From contig NZ_WUQJ01000034.1 in the NCBI RefSeq assembly GCF_011074955.1, positions 209,474 to 273,473 on the forward strand: a DNA stretch of 64,000 nt, written 5' to 3'. Positions 9,600 to 20,352 of this stretch are shown piece by piece. Position 1 is the first letter of the stretch. Every line of letters starts with the position of its first letter. Position numbers and translations under genes: made by a program. A model generated the notes under the pieces. The model searched no databases. It was not told where the DNA came from and saw nothing but the letters and a program-made list of their open reading frames with translations. This stretch comes from Marinobacter caseinilyticus (GTDB taxonomy: Bacteria; Pseudomonadota; Gammaproteobacteria; Pseudomonadales; Oleiphilaceae).

Positions 9600-10025
9600 C
9601 TACCAGCGCCCCTGCAGTGTTGCCACAATACGCCGTCCGTCGGCGTGATCGCGGTGTTCGCCCAGGTAGATACCCTGCCAGGTTCCAAGCGCCATCTGGC
9701 CGTTGGAAATGGGAACCGTCAGCGAGGCACCGATCAGTACGCTCTTAATGTGGGCAGGCATGTCGTCCGGGCCTTCGGTGGTGTGGGCGTAGTAAGGCGC
9801 GTTCTCTGGCACCATGACGTTGAAATGACGCTCCAGGTCTCCCCGGACATCGGGGTCGGCATTCTCATTAATGGCCAGTGACGCCGACGTATGTTGGAGA
9901 AACAGGTGCAAGAGGCCAACTTCGCAGTTTTTCAGGTCTGGCCCCTGGGACAGTATGTGGTTGGTGATGGGGTGAAAGCCTCGTGGGTATGGCGGTAACT
10001 CAATCAGTTTTTGTTCCCAGATCAT
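9600..10025 (-). CDS. YjbQ family protein (UPF0047)
   Basis: The 141-residue YjbQ/UPF0047 protein has the conserved HTSASLAINENADPDVRGDLE and GTWQGIYLGEHRDH segments; the histidines are presumed metal ligands. E. coli YjbQ has been reported to have weak thiamine-phosphate synthase activity, hence the common name secondary thiamine-phosphate synthase, but its main role is unsettled. It lies 70 bases downstream of the aspartoacylase-like gene and may be the distal member of the rimK operon. Confidence 0.9.
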   Translation of the reverse strand: MIWEQKLIELPPYPRGFHPITNHILSQGPDLKNCEVGLLHLFLQHTSASLAINENADPDVRGDLERHFNVMVPENAPYYAHTTEGPDDMPAHIKSVLIGASLTVPISNGQMALGTWQGIYLGEHRDHADGRRIVATLQGRW

Positions 10026-10095
10026 GATGCATGCTCCTCAGTGACCTGTCGCAGGCTGCCGGATAGCGCCAGCCTGCGACAGGCCCCATTCCGGT

Positions 10096-11160
10096 CTATT
10101 TCTGCAAGTCGTCCCACGGGTGAACAGGCATGACAGCCTCGGTGGATTCCGGGTCAAATCGTGAACGGAAATAATCCATCGCTTTCTCGGCTTCATCCAG
10201 TTCGTCAAACCGGGCGACGTGGTAAATGGCCTCACCTTCGTTGACCAGCGGCAGGTTGTTCATACCCACCACAATGCCGGACACAGGCGTGGTAATAACA
10301 CTTTCCATTTCGCCGAAGGGGTCCGCCACCACCGCCAACTTTTGCCCTTTGCGCACCCGCTGGCCCAATTGGGCAATCGGCCGCATGATGCCGTCAATAT
10401 CCGCTCGAACCCAGGTTGACGTGGCCGCCACCTCTGAGCGCTTGGGCGGTTTACCGCGGGTCGCTTTTGCCGGCAACATATCCAAGGCTCGCATGACCCG
10501 GATAACCCCCCGCACCCCGCTCTGAATCACGACATCGTCAAAACGCAGCGCTTCGCCACCTTCAAAGGTGATGACCGGGATATCGAGTGAATCGGCGTAT
10601 TCCCGTAAGGTGCCTTCGCGCAAACTCGCGTTCAGTATGATCGGCGCACCAAAAGCCTCCGCAATGCGGGCAGTCTCAGGGTTTTTCAGTTCGGCACGAA
10701 TTTGTGGCAGATTGAATCGATGAATTGCCCCGGTATGCAGATCGATGATGTGAGTAACATTTTCCATGATCTGAGTGCGGAATAAGTACGCGATTCGACC
10801 GCCGAGGGAGCCACTCTCGCTGCCGGGGAAGCAGCGGTTCAAATCCCGCCGGTCGGGCAAGTATCGGGTGCGTTGCACAAAACCGAAGATGTTCACGATC
10901 GGAACCGCCACCAGGGTGCCGCGCAGGTGGCGCAAGGAGGCATTACGCAACACCCGGCGAATGATTTCCACGCCGTTGATTTCGTCGCCATGAATGGCCG
11001 CACAGACCAGAATGACCGGGCCACTCCGACGGCCATGCACCACTTCCACCGGAATGTGCAGCGGGGTGTGGGTGTACAGTTTGGCCACCGGGACTTCCAC
11101 CGTCTGCCGGCTGCCAGGCTTTACTTCTACCCCGGCTATGTGGAACGACGCTCTTGCCAC
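10096..11160 (-). CDS. succinylglutamate desuccinylase/aspartoacylase family peptidase
   Basis: A 354-residue zinc carboxypeptidase-fold protein (M14-like AstE/aspartoacylase group). The zinc ligands are in HGDEINGVE (about residue 59) and DLHTG (about 133); a C-terminal beta domain (about 270-340) follows. Family members hydrolyse amide bonds to acidic amino acids. The ATG is one base after the rimK stop, so it is translated with RimK. A role trimming glutamates or acting on glutamyl peptides is an inference from this position only. Confidence 0.88.
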   Translation of the reverse strand: MARASFHIAGVEVKPGSRQTVEVPVAKLYTHTPLHIPVEVVHGRRSGPVILVCAAIHGDEINGVEIIRRVLRNASLRHLRGTLVAVPIVNIFGFVQRTRYLPDRRDLNRCFPGSESGSLGGRIAYLFRTQIMENVTHIIDLHTGAIHRFNLPQIRAELKNPETARIAEAFGAPIILNASLREGTLREYADSLDIPVITFEGGEALRFDDVVIQSGVRGVIRVMRALDMLPAKATRGKPPKRSEVAATSTWVRADIDGIMRPIAQLGQRVRKGQKLAVVADPFGEMESVITTPVSGIVVGMNNLPLVNEGEAIYHVARFDELDEAEKAMDYFRSRFDPESTEAVMPVHPWDDLQK

Positions 11161-11161
11161 C

Positions 11162-12067
11162 TTAGCCTCTCCCTTTGGTTCGGGTTTTCCAGGGCTTCTG
11201 GTTTTTCTCCGTCCAGTCGATGATCATGCCGGCCACATTCTTGCCGGTTGCAGCCTCAATGCCCTCCAGACCGGGGGAGGAATTCACCTCCATTACCAAT
11301 GGCCCGCGACTGGAGCGCAACAAGTCCACACCCGCAACGTTCAGGCCCATGGCTTTCGCTGACGCAATAGCCGTTCGGCGCTCTTCCGGAGTGATGCGAA
11401 TCAGGGAGGCGGTGCCGCCACGATGCAGGTTGGAGCGGAACTCGCCTTCGGCCGCCTGGCGCTTCATGGCCGCGATGACCTTGTCTCCAATCACAAAACA
11501 GCGGATATCCGCCCCGCCCGCCTCTTTCACAAATTCCTGAACCAGAATGTCGGCTTTAAGCCCCATAAAGGCCTCAATAACACTCTCGGCCGCTTTGCGG
11601 GTTTCCGCCAAAACCACACCTATGCCCTGAGTGCCCTGCAGCAGCTTGATCACCACCGGTGAACCGCCCACCATTTTAATCAGATCAGGCACATTGTCCG
11701 GCTTGTTGGCAAAACCGGTAATCGGCATTCCCAGCCCCTTGCGAGCCAGCAACTGCAATGAGCGCAATTTGTCGCGGGCACGCGTGATGGCGACGGACTC
11801 ATTCACCGGGAACACACCCATCATTTCGAACTGGCGCAGGACCGCCGTACCATAGAAAGTTACCGATGCCCCAATGCGAGGAATCACCACATCAAAGTCG
11901 TCCAGGGTCTCACCATGGTAGTGAATCTGGGGGTTGGCGGAGGTGATGTTCATATAGCAGTGGAGACAGTCGACCACACGAACTTCATGGCCTCGATTCA
12001 GTCCCTCCTCAACCAAACGACGGGTGGAATAGAGAGACTTATTCCGAGACAGGACGGCTATTTTCAT
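11162..12067 (-). CDS. rimK: RimK family ATP-grasp glutamate ligase
   Basis: A 301-residue ATP-grasp enzyme of the RimK family, which adds glutamate residues to the C-terminus of ribosomal protein S6. Landmarks are the N-terminal [18 protein letters not shown], the glycine-rich [14 protein letters not shown] loop (about residue 142), the FRSNLHRGG segment and the metal-binding [14 protein letters not shown] near the end. It overlaps the RimB-like gene by 4 bases (ATGA). The probable substrate gene rpsF is also in this window (54696-55112). Confidence 0.95.
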   Translation of the reverse strand: MKIAVLSRNKSLYSTRRLVEEGLNRGHEVRVVDCLHCYMNITSANPQIHYHGETLDDFDVVIPRIGASVTFYGTAVLRQFEMMGVFPVNESVAITRARDKLRSLQLLARKGLGMPITGFANKPDNVPDLIKMVGGSPVVIKLLQGTQGIGVVLAETRKAAESVIEAFMGLKADILVQEFVKEAGGADIRCFVIGDKVIAAMKRQAAEGEFRSNLHRGGTASLIRITPEERRTAIASAKAMGLNVAGVDLLRSSRGPLVMEVNSSPGLEGIEAATGKNVAGMIIDWTEKNQKPWKTRTKGRG

Positions 12068-12561
12068 TTGGGTGTCCTTAGTGCCGGTTCGCCGGCAAGG
12101 TAAGAGGATTCTGGTTGAACGAAACCGCGCCCGGCCATCGCGGTGCGACCGATCAGCATTCGAAACCGCATGGAGTCGCGGTTGGTCAGGGTCATTTCAA
12201 TGGGCCATTTCGTGTGGCCAACAATCAGCGTGGTTTCGATGACCAGACGCTGTTCTCTGTGCCCGCCGGAATCCGACACGGTGCGTTCGTCTTTGACGGC
12301 CGCGTCACACTCGATGACCTCGTGCAGATTGTTCTGCACCGGATGCACCCAGAACCGGACTCGAGGTAGCCCGTCGGCATCGGTATAGGGCTCCATGCGA
12401 AAGGTGTGCAGGCAGGATGTCCTGGCGCCGGTATCCACTTTGGCTTTGATTCGGGTTATGTCCAGCTCCGGCAAAGCCACCCATTCCCGCCAGCCAAGGG
12501 CAACCCGATCGGTCAGGTCCATCACCGGTTCGACATCATTGTCAGCCTTGTCATTTGGCAT
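12064..12561 (-). CDS. RimB-like retropepsin-fold protease
   Basis: The 165-residue product belongs to the family annotated as ATP-dependent zinc protease (PF05618), in which [12 protein letters not shown] contains the aspartic-protease DTG triad; a zinc mechanism is doubtful. In Pseudomonas, RimB partners RimK and cleaves glutamylated S6. It overlaps rimK by 4 bases and the mscS stop by 11 bases, giving the same pairing as the Pseudomonas rim operon, although no RimA-type small gene is visible here. Confidence 0.85.
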   Translation of the reverse strand: MPNDKADNDVEPVMDLTDRVALGWREWVALPELDITRIKAKVDTGARTSCLHTFRMEPYTDADGLPRVRFWVHPVQNNLHEVIECDAAVKDERTVSDSGGHREQRLVIETTLIVGHTKWPIEMTLTNRDSMRFRMLIGRTAMAGRGFVQPESSYLAGEPALRTPK

Positions 12562-13426
12562 GTGTATCTTCCTCTTCTGCCTTTTGTGCAGGGGTTAGTA
12601 GCTCAACCCGGAACGGTTCCGACCGGCTCCCGGCGTAAACGCTGGTATGGGGGAATGGAATTTCGATACCCTCATTGTCCAGCAACGTTTTAATGCCGAT
12701 CATCATCTCGCTGCGGCCTTCCAGTATGCGGTCGGACGGTACCCAGAACGAGAACTGGAGATCCACCGACGACGGCCCAAAGTCCGTGACCAACACAAAC
12801 GGCTTGGGCTCTTCCAGACAGGCCGGATTTTGCTCCGCCAACGCAAGCAGCAGAGCCTCCACGCGTTCAATGTCTTCGCGATAGGCAATACCGACTTTGA
12901 GATCCAGACGCCGAATGGGAAACCGGGACCGGTTAATGACCCGGGCTTTGATCAGCGTTTCATTGGGAATCCGCACGTACAGATTGTCCGGGGTGCGGAG
13001 TTTGACGCTGAGCATATCAATGCCAATCACCTCACCAATGGTGCCCTCAACCTCGATAACATTACCGATTTCAAACGGCCGCTCCACCAGCAGGAACAAA
13101 CCGCTAATCATGTTCGAAGCCGACGTCTGTGAGGCAAACCCGATCGCTACGGTCAAAATGCCGGCAGCGCCAAGCAGAACATCCGGCGCGAACCCAGCTT
13201 CGCGCATCGCCGCCACAATGAACACGGCCAGCACCACGTAGAACACCAACCGGCGTACCATGACAGTATGATGGAGTGAGGTACGAGACTGCATGAACCG
13301 AGTGATCCCCCGGCTGCTCAGTACCGCCAGAAAGCCCCCCAGCACCACCAGGAACGCCGCCCGAAACCAACTGCTCCAGGCCACACCGGTGACAACGTCA
13401 ACCACGGCGGTTTCAATTTCAATCAT
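12551..13426 (-). CDS. small-conductance mechanosensitive channel (MscS family)
   Basis: A 291-residue inner-membrane channel with three predicted helices. The third is the pore-lining Gly/Ala-rich helix (about residues 86-115, LLGAAGILTVAIGFASQTSA), followed by the beta domain VERPFEIGNVIEVEGTIGEV and the C-terminal cytoplasmic vestibule domain. It would release solutes on hypo-osmotic shock. It is embedded in the rim operon, 33 bases after the DUF432-like gene and overlapping the RimB-like gene, so channel and S6-modification genes are co-transcribed. Confidence 0.93.
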   Translation of the reverse strand: MIEIETAVVDVVTGVAWSSWFRAAFLVVLGGFLAVLSSRGITRFMQSRTSLHHTVMVRRLVFYVVLAVFIVAAMREAGFAPDVLLGAAGILTVAIGFASQTSASNMISGLFLLVERPFEIGNVIEVEGTIGEVIGIDMLSVKLRTPDNLYVRIPNETLIKARVINRSRFPIRRLDLKVGIAYREDIERVEALLLALAEQNPACLEEPKPFVLVTDFGPSSVDLQFSFWVPSDRILEGRSEMMIGIKTLLDNEGIEIPFPHTSVYAGSRSEPFRVELLTPAQKAEEEDTHAK

Positions 13427-13459
13427 GGCGCTGCTGCCCCTGTATTTCCGATTGCGCGG

Positions 13460-14266
13460 TCATCCAAACATCCTGTCGAAAGCACGAATAAAGCCGGCCC
13501 GCTCGGGTTTCTCGTGGGCGTTGGTAATCAACTGACAAGGCCCCGCTTCAGGAATCAAATCCTGGTCGATCTTGATACGCGCTGAGTTCATGTCGGTTTC
13601 ACAAATGACGGTCACTTTCGGCGTCCAAAGCTGATTTTTGGTATTCTGGTGCAACGATAGCAGTGGTGTCGGCAAACTGAACCGCTCTAACAGCAAGGGC
13701 TCGGGCCGGCGATTGCAGATTCGGACCGGAGTGATCGCACGCCAGGGGCGCTTGGGCACAGCATCCAACACCAGACGAGCAAAGCTGGGAGCGGAGTAGC
13801 ACAGGTCGCCTTCCATCGTCGACCGCCCAACCCAGGTCAGTGATGGCACAGCCAGCGGCATTTCCACCAGAGTGTTACCAACATTGCCGACATTGAGGCG
13901 CATCCAGACCAGGGTGCCAACATAAATGGTGCACTCGCCCGCGGCGGGAATGGTCAACGGCTGAAACGGGCGAATCACCGTGGGGCGCTTGGCCAGCACC
14001 GGCAGGTACACCACGGTGTTGCCTTCATCCGGACGAATAAAGCGCTGTAGCTGGACGTCGCCCCCAGGCAGGACATGGCTGACGGATTGCGCCCACCGTA
14101 CCTGATCGCCTTTCGACGTCAGAGGCTCCGAGCGGACTTGCCATTCTTTGTCCAGCAGCGTCACCCAAAGGCGGGTTTGACTCAATTCGTGCAACTGCGT
14201 TTGTCCGGACGCTAACTCGTATGCGTGATTCCAACGTCCATCACTGTCGTTCATGTTTACCGGCAC
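13460..14266 (-). CDS. conserved protein, possibly DUF432
   Basis: The 268-residue product has no signal peptide or membrane segment and appears beta-rich (alternating VYLPVLAKRPTVIRPFQPL, TIYVGTLVWMRLNV). It resembles what I recall of the DUF432 family, which is found next to MscS-type channels, but I cannot confirm this. It is the first gene of the operon with mscS, rimB-like, rimK and the peptidase, so it is probably an accessory cytoplasmic protein of that set. Function unknown. Confidence 0.6.
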   Translation of the reverse strand: MPVNMNDSDGRWNHAYELASGQTQLHELSQTRLWVTLLDKEWQVRSEPLTSKGDQVRWAQSVSHVLPGGDVQLQRFIRPDEGNTVVYLPVLAKRPTVIRPFQPLTIPAAGECTIYVGTLVWMRLNVGNVGNTLVEMPLAVPSLTWVGRSTMEGDLCYSAPSFARLVLDAVPKRPWRAITPVRICNRRPEPLLLERFSLPTPLLSLHQNTKNQLWTPKVTVICETDMNSARIKIDQDLIPEAGPCQLITNAHEKPERAGFIRAFDRMFG

Positions 14267-14510
14267 GGTGAGTGTTTTATCTCCCTGTTTTGTCGAAGAA
14301 CAAAAAACCTGGCTTCAACTCTGATAGCCCCTGGGCGGGGGCCATTAGAGTGCCCTGGATCACTGCACTCAATACGCAGTAATGCGCACGCCTGACCCTA
14401 CTCTGATAAGTCGTCACTGGCAGTATCTGTGCTTCACTATAATCCAATCCGCCAGCCCCCGCGAATACACAAGTATGTGATTTTTATTGAATTGCCCAAC
14501 AGGATAACCA

Positions 14511-15917
14511 ATGACCCAACTAGTCTGGTTCAGGAACGATCTCCGCACCGCCGACAACGCAGCCCTGACGGCGGCCTGTAAGCAGGGGAGCCCCGTTCGT
14601 GCGTGTTTTGTGCTCACGCCCGGCCAGTGGAAGGAACACGTCTGGTCGCCCGCTCGCATCCGTTTTGTGGTGGACCATGCCAATGCCCTGGCAAGAGACC
14701 TTGCCAAGCTGGGCATCCCGATGGATTTCCTCCATGCCGATCGCTTTGACGACAGTGTCGATGCATTACTGGCCCATTGCCGGGAACGGCAGGTGGATCA
14801 CCTCCACTTCAACGAGGAGTACGGCATTAATGAACGGCGGCGGGACAAAGTCATCCACGCGCGCTTTGTGGAGGCCGGTGTTCGGGTGAACAAGTACCGG
14901 GACCAGACGGCCGCGCCAGTCGGCACGATCTTAACCCAGCAGGGTGAGCCCTATTCTGTTTTTACACCGTTTTCCCGGCGTTGGCGCCAGTGGATGGACG
15001 ACACCATGCCAACACTGTTCCCGGTACCCGATCCGGTCGGCCGTGAACTGCCCGCCGCGCAGTTGGCGACCTCGGTCTTCAGGTACGACGAAGCGCCCGA
15101 GCCACTCGTGGCCATTGGCGAAGACGCGGCTCACCACCGACTGGAAGCGTTCATCAACGAGCGTGCCGTTCACTATAAGAAAGAGCGGGACTTTCCCGCC
15201 ATTGACGGTACCAGCCAGTTATCACCGTACCTGGCAAATGGCGTTTTATCCGGTCGGCAATGCTGGCTGGCTGGCCAGCAGGCGCTGTCGGGTGGCGGCG
15301 AAAATGAGGGGCTTTTTACCTGGGTTACCGAAATTGCCTGGCGGGATTTTTACATCAACATTTTGTTCCACTTCCCGAGGATCAGCATGCACCGGGCCTT
15401 TAAAGCCGAAACGGAAAAGTTGGCGTGGAATACCCCCGGCGATCACTTTGAGGCGTGGAAAGAGGGTCGTACCGGCGTTCCCATTGTGGACGCCGCCATG
15501 CGGCAGCTCAATCAAACCGGCTGGATGCATAATCGGCTACGCATGATTACCGCAATGTTCCTGACCAAGAACCTGTTCATCGACTGGCGACTCGGCGAAG
15601 CCTACTTCATGTCAAAACTGGTCGACGGATTTCTGGCGTCCAACAACGGCGGCTGGCAATGGAGCGCATCGACCGGAACCGACGCCGCGCCCTACTTCCG
15701 GGTGTTTAACCCAGCCACCCAAAGTGAACGTTTCGACCCCAACGGCGACTTTATCCGGCACTTTGTACCCGAGCTGGCAAAACTGGACAAGAAGCGCATT
15801 CACCAACCCTGGGTCGGTGGCGTAATACCCCACGGCTACCCGCGCCCCATCGTGGACCTGAAAGAGAGCCGGAAAGCGGCCATTGCGAAGTTCCAGGACC
15901 TGCGAGATCAAGACTAA
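14511..15917 (+). CDS. phrB: deoxyribodipyrimidine photolyase
   Basis: A 468-residue class I photolyase/cryptochrome that repairs UV-induced cyclobutane dimers using blue light. The N-terminal Rossmann antenna domain (about 1-130) opens with LVWFRNDLRTADNAAL. The C-terminal FAD domain (about 200-465) has GVPIVDAAMRQLNQTGWMHN, NGGWQWSASTGTDAAPYFR and the RVFNP motif. Length and the tryptophan positions fit a CPD photolyase. It is monocistronic, with AGGAT ahead of the ATG. A cryptochrome-only role is unlikely but cannot be excluded. Confidence 0.95.
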   Translation: MTQLVWFRNDLRTADNAALTAACKQGSPVRACFVLTPGQWKEHVWSPARIRFVVDHANALARDLAKLGIPMDFLHADRFDDSVDALLAHCRERQVDHLHFNEEYGINERRRDKVIHARFVEAGVRVNKYRDQTAAPVGTILTQQGEPYSVFTPFSRRWRQWMDDTMPTLFPVPDPVGRELPAAQLATSVFRYDEAPEPLVAIGEDAAHHRLEAFINERAVHYKKERDFPAIDGTSQLSPYLANGVLSGRQCWLAGQQALSGGGENEGLFTWVTEIAWRDFYINILFHFPRISMHRAFKAETEKLAWNTPGDHFEAWKEGRTGVPIVDAAMRQLNQTGWMHNRLRMITAMFLTKNLFIDWRLGEAYFMSKLVDGFLASNNGGWQWSASTGTDAAPYFRVFNPATQSERFDPNGDFIRHFVPELAKLDKKRIHQPWVGGVIPHGYPRPIVDLKESRKAAIAKFQDLRDQD

Positions 15918-16009
15918 GGGGTTCAGTCGCGACCCTCGGCCTCGGCGATGGCCTTTCTTTCGCGGCGCAAACCGGTCGCGCCAGTACATCAGACCTCTGG
16001 TATCCCGGT

Positions 16010-16774
16010 TCAGCGGTCGGAAGAATCCGCAGGCCGGCAAACCGGGCATTCCGGATCGCGGGCCAGCTTCAGTTCGCGCCACTCCATGCGCCAAGCATCC
16101 AGGATCAGCAGGCGCCCAACCAACGGCTGACCCACATGCGACAGCAATTTGATGGCCTCCATGGCCTGGCAAGCACCGACGATACCGACTAACGGACCGA
16201 TGACACCGGCCTCCGAACAGGTCAGCTCTTCATTGCCCTGGTCCGGGTAGAGACACTGGTAACAGGGCGCCGAATCCTGGCGGCTGTCGAAGACCGACAG
16301 TTGGCCCTCGCCCCGGATGGCGGCACCGGACACCAGCGGCACCCGGGACACAACGCAGGCGCGATTGATGGCAAACCGGGTGGCAAAGTTATCGCTGCAG
16401 TCGACCACCAGGTCGGCAGTTTCCACGTGCCGGGCAAGCTCATCGCCCTCCAACCGTTGAGCCACGGCCGTCACCGATATGGCCGGGTTGATGCGCTGGA
16501 CATGAGCCGCCAGACTCGTCGCCTTATCGGTGCCGAGATCGGCCTGTTCAAACGCAACCTGACGCTGGAGATTGGCCAGTTCTACCTGGTCATCGTCGAC
16601 CACCGTCAAATGCCCCACCCCCGCCGCGCCCAGGTAGAGCGCAACCGGGCAGCCCAGCCCTCCGGCACCGATGATTAACACCCTGGCCGCTTTCAGCCTG
16701 GCCTGACCCGCCACATCGAACGACGGCAGCAGAATTTGGCGGCTATAGCGCATCAACTCATCATCGCTGAGCAT
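16010..16774 (-). CDS. moeB: molybdopterin-synthase adenylyltransferase-type E1 protein
   Basis: A 254-residue ThiF/MoeB/HesA protein that adenylates the C-terminus of a sulfur-carrier protein. The nucleotide site is LIIGAGGLGCPVAL (about residues 34-47), R/D residues follow, the candidate catalytic cysteine is in EELTCSEAGVIGP, and two CxxC pairs (CYQC and CPVC) bind zinc. The partner could be MoaD or ThiS, as neither is nearby. The start overlaps prmC by 14 bases, making it the last gene of the hemA operon. Confidence 0.9.
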   Translation of the reverse strand: MLSDDELMRYSRQILLPSFDVAGQARLKAARVLIIGAGGLGCPVALYLGAAGVGHLTVVDDDQVELANLQRQVAFEQADLGTDKATSLAAHVQRINPAISVTAVAQRLEGDELARHVETADLVVDCSDNFATRFAINRACVVSRVPLVSGAAIRGEGQLSVFDSRQDSAPCYQCLYPDQGNEELTCSEAGVIGPLVGIVGACQAMEAIKLLSHVGQPLVGRLLILDAWRMEWRELKLARDPECPVCRPADSSDR

Positions 16775-17654
16775 CGTCGTTGACTCCTTCGTTGCCTGGT
16801 ATCGTAGAGTGATGGCCAGGGTTTCGGCCGAGGGTCAACCGATCCTGCTGGCCGTAATCCTGCCGGCTTTCAATCGCGTCGAATCCGGCTGTCACAAACA
16901 GGGCTCGAACTCGTTCGGCCTGGTCAAAGCCGTGCTCCACCACCAGCCAGCCGCCCCGGACCAACCATTCCGGTGCCGAATTTACAATGATCCGCAGATC
17001 ATCCAGGCCATCGCGCCCCGACACCAATGCCGTAGCGGGTTCAAAGCGCACGTCGCCGCACCCCAGGTGGTGATCTTCTGTGGCGATATAGGGCGGGTTA
17101 GAAATAATCAAATCAAAACGCTGCGGCGGCAGATTCTCAAACCAGTGGCTTTGCGATACCGAGACCGACAACCCCAGGCGTTGGTTGTTGGCGCGGGCCA
17201 CGGCCACCGCCTCCGGTATCGCATCCGTCGCCTGCACCCGCCAATGCCGCCGTTCACTGGCCAATGCCAGGGCGATCGCGCCGGTGCCCGTGCCCAAATC
17301 CATCACCCTCGCCTGCGCCGTCAACGGCAACGCCAAGGCGGCCTCGACCAGACACTCGGTATCGGGACGGGGAATCAGTGTGGCCTCGTTGACCTGTAAC
17401 GACAGTGACCAAAAACCCTGTTCGCCGAGAATATGGGCGATGGGCTGACCCGCGGCGCGTTGCGCCACCAGCGCCTCAAACTCAGTGCGCTGGACCGGAC
17501 TGAGTGCCCGCTCCGGCCAGGCTCGAAATGCTGTGCGTGACCAACCGGTCACACGGGCCAACAGTAATTCGGCATCCAGCCTGGGTGAGTCGCTGTCAAT
17601 GTCCGCCGCGGCCTTTCTGAGTGCGGCATCACAGGTCAGTAACGGCTCACTCAT
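16761..17654 (-). CDS. prmC: release factor glutamine methyltransferase
   Basis: PrmC N5-methylates the glutamine of the GGQ motif in release factors 1 and 2. The 297-residue protein has the N-terminal helical domain, the SAM-binding [16 protein letters not shown] (about residues 115-130) and the catalytic NPPY motif in [11 protein letters not shown] (about 183). It overlaps the prfA stop by 8 bases, so enzyme and substrate are made together, as in E. coli. Confidence 0.96.
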   Translation of the reverse strand: MSEPLLTCDAALRKAAADIDSDSPRLDAELLLARVTGWSRTAFRAWPERALSPVQRTEFEALVAQRAAGQPIAHILGEQGFWSLSLQVNEATLIPRPDTECLVEAALALPLTAQARVMDLGTGTGAIALALASERRHWRVQATDAIPEAVAVARANNQRLGLSVSVSQSHWFENLPPQRFDLIISNPPYIATEDHHLGCGDVRFEPATALVSGRDGLDDLRIIVNSAPEWLVRGGWLVVEHGFDQAERVRALFVTAGFDAIESRQDYGQQDRLTLGRNPGHHSTIPGNEGVNDDAQR

Positions 17655-18732
17655 CGGCCAGACTGGCCAGTAGCTCGGCCTGATGTTCTTGCTGCAAGGG
17701 ACCGATCACCGGGCTAAGGTCGCCGCCAATCACTTCGTCCAGCTTGTAGAGTGTCAGGTTGATACGGTGATCCGTCACCCGGCCCTGGGGGAAGTTATAG
17801 GTGCGGATACGCTCGGAGCGATCACCACTGCCCACCAGACTTTTGCGGGCTGCGGCCTGACTTTGCTGCTGGCGTTCAGTTTCGGCATTCTGCAAGCGCG
17901 CCTGCAACAGGCTCATGGCTCTGGCCCGGTTCTTGTGCTGGGAACGCTCATCCTGGCACTCCACCACGATGCCCGTTGGCAGGTGGGTCAGGCGAATCGC
18001 CGAGTCGGTCTTGTTCACATGCTGGCCACCGGCACCGGAGGCTCTGAAGGTATCCACCCGCAAATCGCCTTTGTTAATCTCAATGGCTTCGGCTTCATCG
18101 GCCTCGGGCATCACCGCCACGGTGCAGGCCGAGGTATGAATCCGGCCCTGGGATTCGGTTTCCGGCACACGCTGAACCCGATGGGCACCGGATTCAAACT
18201 TAAGGGCACCGTACACGCCCACCCCGGACACCCGGCTGATTAATTCCTTGTAGCCGCCATGCTCGCCCTGGCTCTCACTGATGACCTCAACCTGCCAGCG
18301 CCGGGTTTCAGCATAGCGCAGGTACATTTTGAACAGGTCACCGGCAAATAACGCCGCTTCATCCCCTCCGGTCCCGGCCCGGATTTCCAGAAACACGTTG
18401 TTACCGTCTTTGGGGTCTTTCGGCAGCATTAACCGCTGAAGCTCTTCGTCCAATGCTTCGTTTTTTGACCGCGCCTCGGTGAGCTCATCCTCAGCCATGG
18501 CCCGCATGTCGGCATCGCCATCTCGCGCCAACTCTTCCGCCTCATGGATATCGGCCAAGGTTTGCTGCCAGGCCCTGAAGCACTGGACCACAGGCTCGAT
18601 TTCAGCGAATTCACGGGACAGGTCCCGGAACTGATTTTGGTCGGCGATCACGCCCGGATCACTCAAAAGGCCACTGACTTCGTCGAAGCGATCGTTCAGT
18701 CGTTCGAGCCTGGATTGTATCGATGCTTTCAT
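17647..18732 (-). CDS. prfA: peptide chain release factor 1
   Basis: RF1 terminates translation at UAA/UAG. The 361-residue protein has the GGQ loop in [13 protein letters not shown] (about residues 231-243) and the codon-recognition segment [14 protein letters not shown], where the tripeptide is P-E-T (P-A-T in E. coli RF1). Length is standard. It overlaps hemA by 4 bases and prmC by 8. Confidence 0.97.
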   Translation of the reverse strand: MKASIQSRLERLNDRFDEVSGLLSDPGVIADQNQFRDLSREFAEIEPVVQCFRAWQQTLADIHEAEELARDGDADMRAMAEDELTEARSKNEALDEELQRLMLPKDPKDGNNVFLEIRAGTGGDEAALFAGDLFKMYLRYAETRRWQVEVISESQGEHGGYKELISRVSGVGVYGALKFESGAHRVQRVPETESQGRIHTSACTVAVMPEADEAEAIEINKGDLRVDTFRASGAGGQHVNKTDSAIRLTHLPTGIVVECQDERSQHKNRARAMSLLQARLQNAETERQQQSQAAARKSLVGSGDRSERIRTYNFPQGRVTDHRINLTLYKLDEVIGGDLSPVIGPLQQEHQAELLASLADE

Positions 18733-20021
18733 AATTTTTCCGGGGTGGTGGGAATAACGTCGTCTTCCTGGACCTCAAGCTGGTGCAACTCACGCAGCCA
18801 GCGGGTCACTTCCACCCGACCCTCGGAGGTCGCCTTGCGGACCTGAATCGAGGGTTCGTGCAGCAGTTTGTTGGTAATGCCGCGCCCCATACTTCTCAGA
18901 ACGGTTTCCGGGTCGCCGCCGTTGCGCAGTGTACGCAGGGCTTTTTCGATTTCAATATCCCGCAGGTATTCGGCCCGCTGCCGAAACTGTTTGAGGGTGG
19001 CCACAGCGTCCAGCGCCCGTAATTGAGACAAAAAGGTCTGGGTCCCGGCGCTGATCAAATTTTCCGCTTCCCGGGCGGCGCCTTCACGGGAACGTACATT
19101 TTCTTCAATCACCTGCCGCAGGTCGTCCACGGTATAGAGGAACACGTCCGCCAGCGAAGCGACTTCCGGCTCAATGTCACGCGGCACCGCGATGTCGACC
19201 ATGAAATAAGGCCGGTGCTTGCGTCCCTTCAAGGCTCGCTCCACCGCGCCCTTGCCCAAAATAGGCAACGGGCTCGCGGTTGATGAGATCACAATATCCA
19301 CATCCCCCAACACGCCGGGTATTTCCGACAGCAAGATGCCCCGACCACCGCGCGCTTCCGCCAGGGCCTGCGCTCGCTCAAGCGTCCGGTTGGCGACCAG
19401 GAACTGAGTCACCCCCGCATCGGCCAGGTGGCGTGCGACCAACTCAATGGTCTGGCCGGCACCGATCAACAAGGCGCGATTGCGAGACATGTCGGAAAAA
19501 ATATGGTTGGCCATGCTGACGGCGGCGTAGGCCACCGACACCGGGTTCTCGCCGATGGCGGTTTCCGTACGTACCCGCTTGGCGACGGTAAAACTCTGTT
19601 CAAACAGGCGTGAGAGACAGGTTCCGCTGGCGTTGTGATCTCGGGCCAGCGCGTAGGCGTCTTTGAGCTGCCCCAGAATCTGGGGTTCCCCGAGCACCAT
19701 GGAGTCCAACCCCGAAGCCACCCTCATCATGTGCCTGACCGCGTCGGCATCCCGGTGGACATACATGGCATTTTCAAGTTCGGCGGTATCAAGGCCATGA
19801 AACCCTGATAACCAGCGCAAGACGGTGTAGGCGCAATCATCATCGCCCGCCAGGTAAATTTCGGTACGATTGCACGTCGACAGAATTGCCGCTTCACTGG
19901 CACCCGAAGTCGCCCGCAACGCAGCGAACGCCTCCGCCATGCGCTCAGGCGTAAACGCAACGCGTTCCCGCAGCTCCAGGGGGGCGGTGCGGTGATTGAT
20001 TCCCAGCGTGAGCAATGCCAT
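18729..20021 (-). CDS. hemA: glutamyl-tRNA reductase
   Basis: HemA reduces glutamyl-tRNA to glutamate-1-semialdehyde, the first step of tetrapyrrole synthesis. The 430-residue protein starts [19 protein letters not shown], with the catalytic cysteine in [11 protein letters not shown] (about residue 50) and the NADPH domain at [18 protein letters not shown]. The open frame extends to 20096, but homology begins at the ATG at 20021. It heads the hemA-prfA-prmC-moeB operon and is divergent from the TPR-lipoprotein gene. Confidence 0.96.
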   Translation of the reverse strand: MALLTLGINHRTAPLELRERVAFTPERMAEAFAALRATSGASEAAILSTCNRTEIYLAGDDDCAYTVLRWLSGFHGLDTAELENAMYVHRDADAVRHMMRVASGLDSMVLGEPQILGQLKDAYALARDHNASGTCLSRLFEQSFTVAKRVRTETAIGENPVSVAYAAVSMANHIFSDMSRNRALLIGAGQTIELVARHLADAGVTQFLVANRTLERAQALAEARGGRGILLSEIPGVLGDVDIVISSTASPLPILGKGAVERALKGRKHRPYFMVDIAVPRDIEPEVASLADVFLYTVDDLRQVIEENVRSREGAAREAENLISAGTQTFLSQLRALDAVATLKQFRQRAEYLRDIEIEKALRTLRNGGDPETVLRSMGRGITNKLLHEPSIQVRKATSEGRVEVTRWLRELHQLEVQEDDVIPTTPEKL

Positions 20022-20352
20022 AGGACGTTGAAGACTACCTTCTGCCAGTTCGATTGTGGTCGACCAATTCCATTGTGGCCTAAATGGGGCTGCCACCGTA
20101 GCAATGCAACATCATTCGGGCGCCAAAGTTGCGATCATTTTACCGAGCGCATCGTCAGGGTGCCACCTAAACACGGAATCCTTCGGTAAATGCCGACAAA
20201 CCCTTTGGCACCATGAGGTTTTACGGGATCGAAGCAGAGGCGGTTTCAGACCATTATCAAATTGGGCAAGCCCAGGCGCTTATGCCATCATAGGTATCGG
20301 CAAATGGTGCCAGCCTGACACAGGCCTATCGTAAACGGACACGGGATAGAAC
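20022..20352. other. divergent intergenic region hemA / TPR lipoprotein
   Basis: This 331-base gene-free stretch must hold the promoters for the hemA operon (left) and the TPR-lolB-ispE operon (right). I see no ORF with coding character and no convincing -35/-10 pair. Confidence 0.5.
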
